A stretch of DNA of 64,000 nucleotides from Gautieria morchelliformis (taxonomy: Eukaryota; Basidiomycota; Agaricomycetes; Gomphales; Gomphaceae), in contig WHVA01000011.1 of the NCBI GenBank assembly GCA_015179125.1, forward strand, positions 310,001-374,000. The letters run 5' to 3'. Shown here piece by piece: positions 20,392 through 32,473 of this stretch; the stretch's first letter is position 1; every line of letters starts with the position of its first letter. The notes under the pieces were generated by a model, which saw nothing but the letters and a program-made list of their open reading frames with translations, was not told the DNA's origin and ran no database searches. The translations under genes and the position numbers were made by a program.

Positions 20392-23212
20392 ATGGTATCT
20401 ACAGCCCTGCCATCTGCTATGACTCGCTGCCTGGGCTGTTCGCAAAACTTCCCTGGCCTTGAGTCTACACAATCCCAGTGCGCAAAGTGCAATAAGCTGA
20501 CAGCTGCTGGGTCAGACACCGAAAGAAAAGCTATCGAGGTATGTATTGTTCCGTTAATATTCTTACATATTTTGTGCTGAACGATGCTATACCACAGGTG
20601 TTTGCTCAGTGTCTAGGATGTGGTGTCGTATATCCATTCCTCAAGGAGAGGCTCTGTGGTGCATGCTGTGATGATGCCAAAACCAGTAAGTGCTGCACTC
20701 TTTAAACAGGCTATATACCTGATAACTCACCAATTCTAAGAGCCACAAGTTTTCGATGGTTTGTATTGCCGTTATTTCAAGTCTATTTAGTTTTAATGAT
20801 TGTTTAGACTCTACGACGGTCAGTGAGTATCTCGCATATAAATCCTCAATACATGAGGCTTCCGCCTCGGAACATCGTCTCAACAAGCTGAAGCGGCCCC
20901 TTAACGTCAATCTCAAGAAGGCTGGTGAGGTTTTGAAGAAGAACGAGGCTTTGAAGAGGTATAATAAGACAGATTCGGTCAGCATTCGCCTCACCTTTTG
21001 GTGTTATTCGCTTCGAAGAAAACAAGGAAACGGGAAACGACGCCAAGTAAGTGCATGCTGTCTTCCTATGAGAAGCATCTTCTAACGCACCAATAGATCC
21101 AAATTCCAACGGTTGTTCAGAAATTTGAGGCGACGAAGCTCGCGCACACCATGATTAATGAGTTGCTCGTCTATGCAGAAAGCATTTATGACAAGTCAGG
21201 TGGTGTTGATAAGCTGAAGCCGAAGCCGTCTTTTCTTAGGTACGTATACACCTGAAACCTGATCATTTGTACTCTCTGATTATGGACATGTCTTTAGAGA
21301 GAATGTTGTGTTCGCAGTAGCAAGAACCGTGTCTGATACCTCCTATCTGGATCTTGACACGGCAGAAATGCTTGAATCTACGGAGGCCCTTTATACGCAT
21401 CTAGCCACCAATGGGTTGCTCTCTAGTAGGGATTTGAAAGAAAGGACGATAACGATGCAGTTGCGCTTATATCAAGAGGCGTCACAATCAGTAAGTCTTC
21501 GGTCTTTTTTACTAGGTTCGGCAATTGCAACTGTTACCATTAGACAGACGAAGATATGGAAATCATCCGCTCACCGAGCACATCTAGCCATTGTAATATG
21601 CGCTCAATGGATCTGTGTAAACGTAAAGTTTCTGAAACCACAAATGGTAAGTCATCCTTGTCAATTGTAAACCGAGCACAATTTTTTTTACTTATTTATT
21701 ACAAGACTCCCCACCCACAAAGCGATACATTAGTGCCTACCGATCCCGATGTCATAACGCTAATTCAACAACCCAAAGCTCGTGTATGATAGTTATGCTT
21801 TCAAGAAGGAATCATTTGTAGTCACCGCTGAATGCAAGACCATTCACATCGGAGTTGAGGATAGTGAGGTGGAAACTATCCTAATTCCGCAGAATTGGCA
21901 ACAGTATATTAATACGGGGAAAAAGGAGGGGGGTTATCTAGGATACGGTTTTGTCAAGTTCAGGTTTACGGTCAGTAACTGCGGCATATCTTTACATTCT
22001 AACTGACAGTTACCAAACTCAGGGCCGCATTGGCGGAAAAGAATATGCAATATTTCAAGATAAAAACATTGGTGGAATAACGGAGAGCACAAATCAATGT
22101 GACCTTCGCAATGAGCTTCATCTGCTTGCATGGGGGCAATATTTCCTTGATTCCTTGATATTTACCCCGTCCGGAGGTTCCACGAGGTCCCACGTCTTCA
22201 ACCTCACGTGCTGGTCCAGCTACCGTCTGATGGACACGTCCCAGTGCGGCCAATCGTCACGGGAGCCTGCGTCATTGAGGCTCGTGGGGTCGAGTCCCGT
22301 GTCGTTCACCACTGCCACCATTGAGTATTTGAATGGGCGGCTCAAGGTGCGATCCGACTCCCCCTCGTCCTCAGGGCCCTCCTCTAGCTCGATGAGGGTG
22401 ACCAATGCGGACACGTTCGAGGGTATGGGTAACCCTCGCGGGTATGTGGGTGCGTTCGCACGTCCCATGCTGCTACCCGATGCCTCGCACATATGCCGAC
22501 GGTTTCCGTGCGCGTTGGCCTTTGTGGTGGGTCCGCTGGGGGGTCGGGGTCAGATATTAAATGGAATGCAGATGATGCATTCCTCGGGTGCTTGGTTGAG
22601 CCGTTAGCTGAAGTTCCAGCTCATGAGCGGTCTAAACAGAGTTTACTCTATAGCACGTTCCTAGCCACCCCACTCCTTCCATTTCCAGTTGGACCGGGAG
22701 GCATGGAACAAAAAATTTCAGGCAATAGTGAGGTTGGTGAAAATACTGACCACGTTGGGATCTGGGTGGATGCGTACACGCACCATACCCTTGTTGATAG
22801 TGAAGGGGAATATCTGTTTGTGGACATTCAAGGTATAGTAAATTACCATGATATTTTAGCATCAATTGATGCTATGACGAGAAGGGTTCAAGTATTCGGA
22901 CAAGCGCCTCGTACTGTTTGACCCACAGGCCCATACGTATGTCCAACCTCGTTGAACTCGGTGGAATTCATAATGCTAACATGCATTAGCTATGATTATT
23001 CTTCTGGTTTCTGGGACAAAGGACCTCCCGCAATTGCGGCCTTTCTTAAAGAACACAAGTGTAACAAGGTCTGCCGGCAACTAGGGCTTCATAGGGAGAT
23101 TGTGCCTCAGAAACCGGTAGATGGCTCAACTACTTCAGCCGACGCAATGCATGAAAAAAAAGGCACTGTGCGCAGTGGCAAGTATTTGACGTTAAAGGAG
23201 TTGGTGGACTAA
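20392..23212 (+). CDS. Alpha-type (MHCK/eEF2K-like) protein kinase with N-terminal zinc-ribbon motifs, possibly disrupted
   Basis: Atypical Ser/Thr kinase of the alpha-kinase superfamily. In-frame ATGs lie at 20392 and 20419. The first two exons encode paired CxxC motifs (CLGC/CAKC and CLGC/CGAC), as in other fungal alpha-kinases. Middle exons cover helical sequence (SEYLAYKSSIHEASASEHRL; KFEATKLAHTMINELLVYAE; SYLDLDTAEMLESTEALYTH). The kinase domain runs from GGYLGYGFVKFRF through KEYAIFQDKN, NELHLLAWGQYFLD, IKWNADDAFLGCLVEPL, VDAYTHHTLVDSEGEYLFVD and DIQG to RLVLFDPQAHTYDYSSGFWD and CNKVCRQLGL, with introns near 22836-22887 and 22934-22988. Two breaks remain unexplained: the frame between about 21710 and 21780, and a 390-bp GC-rich insert between QYFLD and IKWN. 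It may be a pseudogene. Confidence 0.7.
22163..22558. repeat. GC-rich insert in the kinase domain flanked by GATATT
   Basis: GATATT occurs at 22157-22162 and again at 22553-22558, bracketing about 390 bp that has no counterpart in the kinase fold and much higher GC than its surroundings. It could be an insertion with a 6-bp duplication or an unusually long intron. No recognised element or convincing TIRs. Confidence 0.4.
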
Positions 23213-23347
23213 TACTACTTTGTTAACCCAAGTAGTTTTCTTGGTAGCTTCGTAGATATTTGGGACTATTCTAACGATTCTGATTTAATCGGCATTTTTT
23301 TTTCTCTTTTATAACAACACCCTTTGATTGTGTAGCTTGATCGGTGC

Positions 23348-24871
23348 CTACATGAGCGGTAACATGGCTTGAAAAACGGTCCACACATTGAACATGGTCA
23401 GCTTTTGAATACCCAATGAATCATATACTTCCTGAGCATGTACGGCATACTCAACGCTCACAAACCGAATAAGATCATCACCACCAATTGACACCATTAA
23501 CTCCCTGACAACACCCTTGTTAACAGGCTGGAGGAGATTCTCAGCGCTATATTCTTCGTGCAATGCGAAGGCTTCGTTCGGTGATACACCAGAGGGTAGG
23601 ACCTTGTTCCGATCCTTTCGCACACGATGGTTATTGAAGCGGTCCCGAAGCTCATCTAATTCTTGTTGGATAAGTTTTGGCCACAGCCATTGTACTAGTT
23701 CACTGACTTTAACATTGAGTAGCGTTAGATTAGAATGCGCCATCCTACACAGTCGTCACCCCATTGAAGACGAAGTTGTAGCCAGCCTCGCTCTATTGTT
23801 GTGTTATGAACAGACTTAAGAAACTTGTGTGCAGGTACTTCATTAGTAGAGAGCTCTGGCGAGAAGTATTCCCTATGTTATGTCAGGACAGAGGTTAGAT
23901 AACATGTTTAATCCAATACCGAAGAGCATTTGCCATGCCGAAGACAGTAATAGTTTCCGTACCGCAGTCTGTCGTAGTTTGGATTGGCATCCCTGCCATA
24001 GATGAGAGTGAGCTACGAGTTTAAAGGCTCACTTACCTCCCAACGTCTCAACCAAAGATAAGTACAAGTACGCAATCGCAAGTTTTAAACGGTTGTTTGG
24101 GACAACCCAAATTCCCAGCCATTTACCTGACCATACATCGCGCAAAGCCCAGACAGGAAATCCAATCTTTGTCAGTTTATCGTGCCCATCTCCGCTCCAC
24201 TCATGATGCGGGCCTAAAACTACTAATGCCTGTCGGAAGATTTTTTTCGCTGTTGGCTCTCGAAGCTCAAATCCAACTGGGTCATGTAAACGCATCTCCG
24301 ATGTCACATAGTCGCTGATACCAACGGTAAGTGTTTTCCCAGTCAGATATAGATTAGAAAACTACATACCGAGTCAAATGGATACCACCGAGTCAAATGG
24401 ATACCATGCTCCCGCGCAATTGCTTCGACTAATAGCTTTGGGCCTCGCCGGCGGGTTGGGTCTTGTGCCATTTGGTCCAAGACAAGCTGCCGTTTCACCG
24501 TGACAGGTAGACTACTAGTAGTTATACCACTACTTTTCAGTTCTAAGGCAGACCGTCGACGGTCTACTGTCGCTCTGCTAGATCGGCATGCAATGATAAA
24601 TCAAGCTAGTATATTAGACAGATAACAGCATACCTCATCTTTATACTATGCTCAGCCCAGAGCAGTTTGCTGATCTGCTTGCCGCTTACATGCCCCCTTC
24701 GATGATATTCAACCAGGAGCGCGTTGATTCGCTCATCATCAGGTGCCGCTAAACCACAGTCTTAAGGCGATCTCTATAGTTGACAGTAACATAAGACTCA
24801 CGACAATCCTTATGCTGGTTTCTCCCCTCGGGATTGCGGTTATAAGGGTTATCTGCAGGAGAATCAGGCAT
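23348..24871 (-). pseudogene. Integrase-core (DDE, rve-like) protein of the Agaricomycete multi-copy family, probably decayed
   Basis: The order on the minus strand matches a family found repeatedly in mushroom genomes. It opens with MPDSPADNPYNRNPEGRNQH (from 24871), then INALLVEYHRRGHVSGKQI, VKRQLVLDQMAQDPTRRRGP, REHGIHLTR, SEMRLHDPVGFELREPTAKK, HHEWSGDGHDKLTKIGFPVW, IQTTTDCGTETITVFGMANA, VPAHKFLKSVHNTTIERGW, and finally SELVQWLWPKLIQQELDELR to the stop at 23348. The acidic triad is visible as Asp in DGHDKL, Asp in TTDCG and Glu in TIERGW. Between LQWGDD and SELVQWLW about 18 residues usual for the family seem to be missing, and I could not place every splice site. No TIRs or LTRs were found around it. 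Whether it is a domesticated gene or a transposon remnant is open. Confidence 0.65.
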
Positions 24872-26185
24872 TGAAAGCCTGAGACAGCGACAAGGACGAA
24901 GTAGGGCAGTTGGATGACGTGTCAGTTGCAAGCGCTTGTGCCACGGGCCTGCCGTCGCGAGTAACTAAGGTACACAATTCAGTATTACTTATGTGAGTAT
25001 TACATTATCGCAAACTCAGTTCCGGAAATGTAGACCTGAGGACGCTCGTGCACCGTAATTCTTGTTCAAATGTCACGAGATACCAGTTAAACTTTCCCAT
25101 TATTTCAAGTAATAAATCAATATATACAGGGGAAAATACCGATGAAAGATAAGGGAAAAATAACTGAAATACCTCAGTCTGATCCAAGAAACTCATACCA
25201 GGCTGCTTCACATACATTGGAGCGGCAGTGCGCCGGGAGCCGAAAGGAGACGAAAGCGGCAGTGACCAGTGACCCTCTCTAAGTCAATGAGTGAACAGGA
25301 TGTGATACCAACTCACCTGGATCGGCCGGCTACTTGGGGCCTCTAGGATGGGTGAGGTGCGTGTGCTAAAGAGCGTGGAAGACTGCAAACGGATGGCTAG
25401 GAATGGTGTGCATCTCAGTGTGGCAATGCAAGGCACGGTGGCGGAGAAAACGAATAGCAACACACCTGCATCCCGTCGTCATTAATAAAAATCATCGACA
25501 TCCCACCCTTCGCGCAATACATCTGCATCGCTTTGTTCAAAGACTCCACGGAGGGCGTGCTAATGTAATCACTAACTAACAGTTGTCCTCGTCTCCGATT
25601 GGCGGCTTGACGGTGGCTTTGCGCGCTTCGGGCTTTGGCGTGACCATGCCCTTCGTCTTCTGTATCAGTCTCTTCTTTTATCTCTAGGTTGTCGGATTAT
25701 TAGCTTTTTGTGAGTGGGATATGGTTCCGCTTCTCATCGCACCTCTAACATGCCCCCAGCAGCATCGGCTCCGTCTCTCAATACCACGAAAACTCCAAGT
25801 CCAACTCCGCACCTGCAGTGACGACTGCCTCCCGCATATTACGATCCCGCTGCCAGTGTGCAAGTCTGGAGCAGGCTATGTGAATAGGGGGTTTTACCAA
25901 ACGGTCTCGTGGCCAGTAAGGGAGGCAATTAAGTATGGCTGGCATCGCAGATAAATCCCGGACTACTAGACTGTGTCTGGAAAGAATATTTGGAATCCGC
26001 TCAACATCGGAAGTGTCAGTGCCTCAAATGTGCACCTTTTCGTTCACTCAATCTAGATGTGAAACAACTCAAGCCAAAAAAATTTCGAACACCGCTCGTG
26101 GCCGGAACTGCATAAATTTTGAGCGTCAATGCAACGCCTACTTCAGTCATCTGTCCTCCGTTCCTCTGTTTTTCTTCGACGGGCC
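24872..26185. other. Intergenic region before the SHMT gene
   Basis: No supported gene. The right part should contain the SHMT promoter. A 23-codon frame at 25750 and an ORF on the minus strand at 25005-25217 have no recognisable content. Confidence 0.5.
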
Positions 26186-28084
26186 ATGGCTTCTACCCAG
26201 GCCTTCGTAAGTCTACTGTTTTTTTTTCTCAGTTTTCCTTTGTTCTAAAGAGTAGTAATGAAGAATGCACCTTTGTATGCACCCCTTTCCGAGGTCGACC
26301 CTGAAGTGCAGAACATCATCGACAAAGAAACATGGAGGCAGTTCTCAGGTTTGGAGCTTATAGCATCTGAAGTCGGTGTTTTGGATTTATGTGTTATACA
26401 TCTCATAAAACGAGGGGTCCGCAGAACCTTACCAGTCGTGCGACCATGGAGGCCAACGGGTCTATCCTCACAAATAAATATTCAGAGGGATTACCCGGAG
26501 CACGTTACTACGGGGGGAACGAATGGATCGACGAATTGGAAGTTCTTTGCCGAAAGCGGGCTCTCGATGCCTTTAACCTCGACCCTAAGAAATGGGGAGT
26601 AAATGTACAACCATATTCTGGAAGTGTGGGTGGTACTTTATAATTTACTGTCGTTCTTAGTGCTGATACTTTTGAAGACTGCAAAGTATGCAATGTCCCT
26701 GTTATTCTGTTTCGAGTCTCACGTAATTTTTAGTTTCGCTGCCCTCACGGCCCTCATTAGCCCACAGGACCGCCTGATGGGCCTCGGGCTTCCTGACGGT
26801 GGCCATTTAACCCATGGGTACTATGTGAGTCACCTCGTCTTGCCTGTGATTCATGTCACTGAGGATTCTTCCAAGACTGCCAAAAAGAAAATGACTGCGT
26901 CTTCAATCTATTTCCAGTCCCTTCCTTACGGCCTGGATCCGAAAACGCAATTAATCGACTACGTAGCTCTCGAGTCCCAGGCCCGCCTTTTCAAACCTAG
27001 GTTGTTGATTTGCGGCGCTTCTGCTTATCCTCGTGATTGGGATTATAAGGCTCTCCGCAAAATTGCTGACGATCAGGGTGCCTTCTTGATGGCTGACATA
27101 GCGCACACCAGTGGTTTGGTAGCTGCGGGCGAGCTCGATAACCCATTTGAGTATTGTGATGTCGTGACTACGACCACGTATGTGGTCTAATTCTTCCTGG
27201 GCGGTTATCTAATGACGCCGGACCCTGCAGTCACAAAACTCTTCGTGGACCTCGTGCAGGTTTGATTTTCTTCAGGAGAGACTGTGAAAATGCAAAGGAC
27301 CTCGAGAAGCGCGTCAACGATGCTGTATTCCCCGCATGCCAGGGTGGTCCCCATAACAATGTGTGATTCCATCTACTTTCCCCTACCCATTTTTCATTTA
27401 TTTTTTTAGACCATCGCAGGTATTGCTACCGCCCTGAAACAGGCGGCTGACCCTTCCTTCAAACTATATGCGAAGCAGGTCGTTTGCAACGCCCGCACCC
27501 TCGCGGCAGAACTTGTTGCCCACGGGTATAAGCTCCAAACCCAAGGAACTGATAACCACCTCGTGCTCTGGGATCTTCGTCCTGTCGGTTTGACTGGTAG
27601 TAAAGTCGAAAAACTCTGTGACATAGTAGGGATTACCATCAACAGTATGTAATTTTCATCATCACTGATTCTATGTGTACTCACAATGTATCAAGAGAAC
27701 GCGGTCTCGGGTGACGGTAAGGATACCGGGTTTCTGATTTCCTAATGGTTCTAATCTTCAATGTTCTTAGCTTCGGCCCAGGTCCCTGGTGGAATTCGTC
27801 TTGGCACATCTGCACTCACGTCACGCAACTTCACTGAGCGTGACATTAAACAAGTGGCAGAGTTATTGCACCGTAGCGTGCAATTGTCACTGGTCATCCA
27901 GAAGGAGGCAGGCTCCAAGATGCTCAAGGATTTTGTGCGTGCAGCAACCGAAGGTGATGGTGCGGGTGCCAAGTCCGTCAAGCAACTGCGCAAGGATGTC
28001 AGAGCGTTTGCCAGGCAGTGGCCGTTACCTGGCGTTGATGTCACCACGATTAAGAGGCCTGTGGGAGTTGAAGAGGACGACTGA
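26186..28084 (+). CDS. Serine hydroxymethyltransferase
   Basis: PLP enzyme that interconverts serine plus tetrahydrofolate and glycine plus 5,10-methylene-THF, feeding one-carbon metabolism. Model: exons 26186-26206, 26264-26371, 26425-26625, 26678-26685, 26734-26824, 26876-27177, 27231-27360, 27410-27644, 27696-27716 and 27771-28084, in frame to 476 codons, the usual length for a fungal enzyme. Family blocks: [75 protein letters not shown], the PLP-lysine motif [28 protein letters not shown], and [16 protein letters not shown]. There is no long N-terminal targeting sequence, so a cytosolic isoform is likely. An 8-nt microexon (26678-26685) is required to give the conserved STANF. The gene looks intact. 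Confidence 0.93.
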
Positions 28085-28438
28085 TGGAGACCACGAGCAG
28101 TCGAATTTAGATTTATCTTTTCCCATTGCAACTTTACCAACATTCAACATCGTTGGTTCCACTGTGTATCCATATATCATCACCTACAGGTCTCAACATC
28201 CCGATTCCCAGATCTATCGATTAGACAGTACGTTTGATCTTCTTGTCAGTTCTTAGCATGGCATTCTACACTGGAAGACCATGGAAGTGACTCTAGATGC
28301 CTTTGAGGCACTTTGCTCTTTATGGCCGTTTGTCACTTACGGCGGCGAATACATCGCCCTGTCAGTTTAATCGGAGATTGAAGTAACGTGAAAGGCGCAC
28401 TTCTCCCCTCCCTCACCTCCACTGTTCATTTACTAGTA

Positions 28439-31400
28439 ATGGACAACGACGAGGACATGCTCGACTGGGGAGCACACGACGATGACGAGGGTGCGCAGCT
28501 ACATTCTCAGCATACCCCAGGTATAGTTGTCCAAGAAAGAGCTGCTACAAAAGACGAGGCCACCCTCTCTGGCGCGGAATCCTTACTTGCTCTAGCCTCT
28601 GGAGGCGTTGATCCTCAGGATGACAAGGATTCGGACGTTGTGTCTCTTGGTGGTGGTGAAGACGATATGGAAGAGCTATATGCCTACCAGTCTCGCACTC
28701 ACCTTGGTGGCGTTGCTAGTGGCGACGTTAAACCGGACGAGCCAGCTCTACGTCCGTCAAGGGCAAAGGAAGAGGCTGACATGGAAGATCGGAAATCAGT
28801 CAAAACACATGCAGCGTCTACCTCTTCCGTTGCTCCTAAGAACTACAAAAACCTTTCTAATGATCCGGTTTCAGATACCAGCAGACCTCGCTCCAAGCCA
28901 AATTCTCAGCCTAAGCCATCCCGCGAAAATATACGCTCACCTTCCACCACTAGGCTTGCCCCACCTACAGGTCCACTTGGATTGCCACCAAAGCCTGTTG
29001 CGGCACCCACGACCCCGTACATTCGCCCCTCTCACCCTTCCATTATGTCTGCTAGTAGTATGGCGGCGCCCCCGAGAGAGAGGGACCGTGACTTGCAACG
29101 GGACCACCATGATGTCACGAAAGGCAAACATGGATCTCACAGTCATGCATCCCCAGAAAGCGATGTCTCACCACTGGCCCCGGGCTGGGAGACTCGCAGG
29201 GCTCGTGATGGGTCGCAAGATATGTACTATTATAACACTAAAACTCTGCAGAGCACTTGGAGTCGCAGTATTGCGACTGGCAAATCGTCTTACAAGCCGG
29301 AAGGCTCCGCAAGCCCGGTGTACGGAAGGGGCCGTGTCAAGGAACAATTCCCATCTTCAGTGCTAGAATCCCCCGTAGCACGAGATATAACCCACCCTGC
29401 AGGTCATGATATAGGATCACAGCCGCGCACTAGGCCGACTCGGTTTGACCCCCCCATCAGAACAGAACCTATTGCGCCCTCGACTACTCCGGGGTTGACC
29501 TTTGAAGAGCGCCATTATCGCCCCAACGATGACAGGTCCCCTGAACGTTCCCAGCCCTTTGGCAACGGCGACCTTCGTCTGCAACATCAAGCTCGAGGAA
29601 CAACAGATGCCACGTCAATGAATCGCGATCAGTCTCCAGCGAATCATCCTACTCATCCTACTCTGCGTCGTGGCAACGACGCAGATTTTCAGCCTACCGA
29701 CCGTGTCCAAAGTAGACACCGCGACGAAAGGGAATTACCACCTTATGGCGACCGAGCGCCAGGACGTAACGGTGAGAGGCGGATTGAACGCTCACGCTCA
29801 CGTTCTCCGGGACGTTCTCGGCATGTGTGGCCTAATGAGCTTGTTTCTAATCCGTGGGTGCGTGATGCTGCAGTCTTGCCTTCAAACGAGCGTCGCGCCC
29901 CTGCAAGTATGGAAGGTCCCCGCCCGCCGTATGGGGATTCTTCTCCTCCTTTACTGTATCGTGGTGCTCAACCACCCAGATCAAGCTCTGTTGGACGTGA
30001 AGATCGTTCGCGATATGCACCTCCTCCAAATCATGATCAGTCATCTTCCCGTACGTTATCCACTCCCACCCCGTCTATCTACGCGACCACTTCCCCTACC
30101 GAGGTGAAACGTCGTGCTGGCGCTCGAAAGACGCCGCCGAGCCCGTCCCTCGAAGACTCCATCTTACCATCTCTCGACCTCTTCTCCGTACTGCTCGAAC
30201 CAACCCACGGACGCTCATCATGGACCTTTTTCCTTTTTATTTCAATTCTTCTACCCCCTTGCTTTTTACAATAATACCCATTCAAATCCGTTGTTTTTGC
30301 CCTCTTTCGCCATTTCTTTCATTATTTTTAGGAGACAGGCACAGATCACCACCACCGCCCGAGCGTCCGCGCAAACGCACGCGGTCCAAGTCACCCGATT
30401 TCAACAATGTCAACCAACGTCAAGCTTTTAGGCCTTCACAGTCCCAACCTTTACGCTCCAACCAACGTTGGAATGGTTTCGATCCGAACCAGGCAAGGCA
30501 GCACGATCAAACGACCCAATTCGACAGACAAACGCGCGACCGACCTCCTCATCAGTTTGAAAAGCCTACTATGCTTCCTTCCACGGATCCGAACCAGGCA
30601 AGGCAACACGATCAAACGGCTCAATTCGACAGACAAGTGCGCGACCGACCCCCTCATCAGTTTGAAAAACCTACTATACATGCTTCCACGTCATATACTG
30701 ACAATGTTCGAAATGGAAGTGGCGATAGAGGATTCGATAGGGAAAATGATGCAAAGCGCCAAAAAGTCTTCGACAATTCTGATTCTACGGGAACTCGTCG
30801 GCCTCATTCGGATGGTTATGGCGACCGCGATACACGGTTGGGAGATGCTCCTCGTTCGTTCACTCTATCCGATTAATATTCTCGCGAGTATTGTCTGAAT
30901 TCCTAACTATTTGCCTTTCTTTTCCCAGGTCGCAAGCGGCAGCCCCTTCCACCACAATCTGAGCGTTTCAAAGAAGTGGCCGCCGGTCCGCCAGCCCCAA
31001 CGCTTCCCCCCCCTCGTCACGTAACCAATGGGCCTCTTCCGTCGGTGACTCCCTCAGGTCCTAGGCGGTTACCACCTCGGGAAGTCAATCCTATAGATTC
31101 TGTACAGCAGGGCAGTGTCCGTGCCATCTCCCAGAGAAAAGACTTTGAGGACATACGCGGTCAAGTCGGCAATAGCTCTCAGACGAGGGCTTTTGAGACG
31201 AATGTCGGTTTCGCTGAAGGGAAACACTACGAGGAAAGAGGCAGGCCAAGACAGTGGGACAGGGAAAGGGAAAGGGCTTTCCCCGCCGAGTTGCCCACGG
31301 GCCCTCGTGCAATGGATCTTGATGCTGAGCCACCAGTTTTTGCCCGTAGGGGTCGCTCGCCAATGCGCCAACATAGAGATGCATATGAAGATGCATCGCC

Positions 31401-32473
31401 ACCTCCGCACCTCCCCACCAGTGGTCCGCGTCATTCTGATCGACGGGAGCATTTTGCATCTGGTGGATTGAAGCACTCATTCACCGCTACCGATCGGGCT
31501 CACAGAGAGCAACAAGGGCGATCACGTCTTGCGGAGGTGGGCGTTGGCTGAATACTGAATTATTCATGGCTGACGTCTCCCTTAGAACCAGGAATTTAGC
31601 CATTCTCAACCCGCCCGTCCTGACTCCCTCCCGTCCCAGACACGCTTCCAGCAACCGCAGCCTAGTCGATTAGCATTTAGTTCGAAACCGTCGAGCACCA
31701 ACCAACTACCTGCTGCCACGAATAAGTTAGGTACCGCGGGCCAGTCCATAGAAGCCTCGAGTAAACGTCACGGTGGAGAATATCCTCTTCGCGGCCCATC
31801 GCCCCCACAGTCTACGAATGACCCATCATTACATGCTCGTGAACATGGGGGTCGCAGGTCTCGCTCTCCCAAAGCTGTCGGCCTATCCGTGGATACTGAT
31901 CGAAATGATCTGAGACACGAGCGGTCGTTGGTGACTCGTGGGGACGATGCGGAGCTGCGCAGCGAAGCCAAGGGTATCATAGAAGCCCAGCCGCGCGGCC
32001 AATCGAGATTCTCTGACATGGACCCAGAACGATCTAATACGTTGCTCAACACCTCTCGCCCATCTTCGCCTCCTGGCGCCCGTGCCATTCGCATCCGTCG
32101 CCCTTCCAAGCTCCCCGATTCCACGTCTTCTATCGAACACAGGCCCCCAGCTGGCCGTGGGCAGCCGCAGCCAAACCGCCCCCACAGGCAAGGTTCCCTT
32201 CTTGATCGGCTTTCGAACCCTTCCGTGCCTGGTGTGACGCCTCCATTACGCGACAGGGTGAGTTCACCGGGAGAAAACTGGAAGAGGGGTGGAACGGGAC
32301 CACAATCGGGACCAGGTACCTCCCTACGTGACAGACTTGAGGGCGTAGGCGATGCACGACATGCGAGGAACATTGAGTGGGACCAGCCCTTTGAAGACCC
32401 TACCAATGGATCGAACCGGAGAGACAGACAAAATAGGCGTGGCGGGCTTGGTCGGGGAGGGAGAGGCCAATGA
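28439..32473 (+). CDS. WW-domain, low-complexity arginine/proline/serine-rich protein
   Basis: Start ATG at 28439 opens an acidic stretch (MDNDEDMLDWGAHDDDE). A single WW domain follows at about 29170-29270: PLAPGWETRRARDGSQDMYY then LQSTWSR, with both signature tryptophans and the tyrosine block, though the usual final Pro is absent. The remainder is disordered, rich in R/S/P/D, with RSRSRSPGRSR, KRTRSKSPDF and a C-terminal GGLGRGGRGQ tail. Exon 1 runs to about 30200, exon 2 from about 30334 to 30860, exon 3 is 30929-31536 and exon 4 is 31586-32473. Exons 2-4 begin at clear acceptor sites. WW plus RS/RGG composition suggests a nuclear protein linked to mRNA processing or transcription, binding proline-rich partners. 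That role is inference. No ortholog name is assigned. Confidence 0.7.
30481..30690 (+). repeat. 105-bp tandem duplication inside the WW-protein gene
   Basis: Two in-frame copies (30481-30585 and 30586-30690), each starting GATCCGAACCAGGCAAGGCA, encode the 35-residue segment beginning DPNQARQHDQT and ending near HQFEKPT. A few substitutions separate them, so the duplication is recent and keeps the reading frame. Confidence 0.92.
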
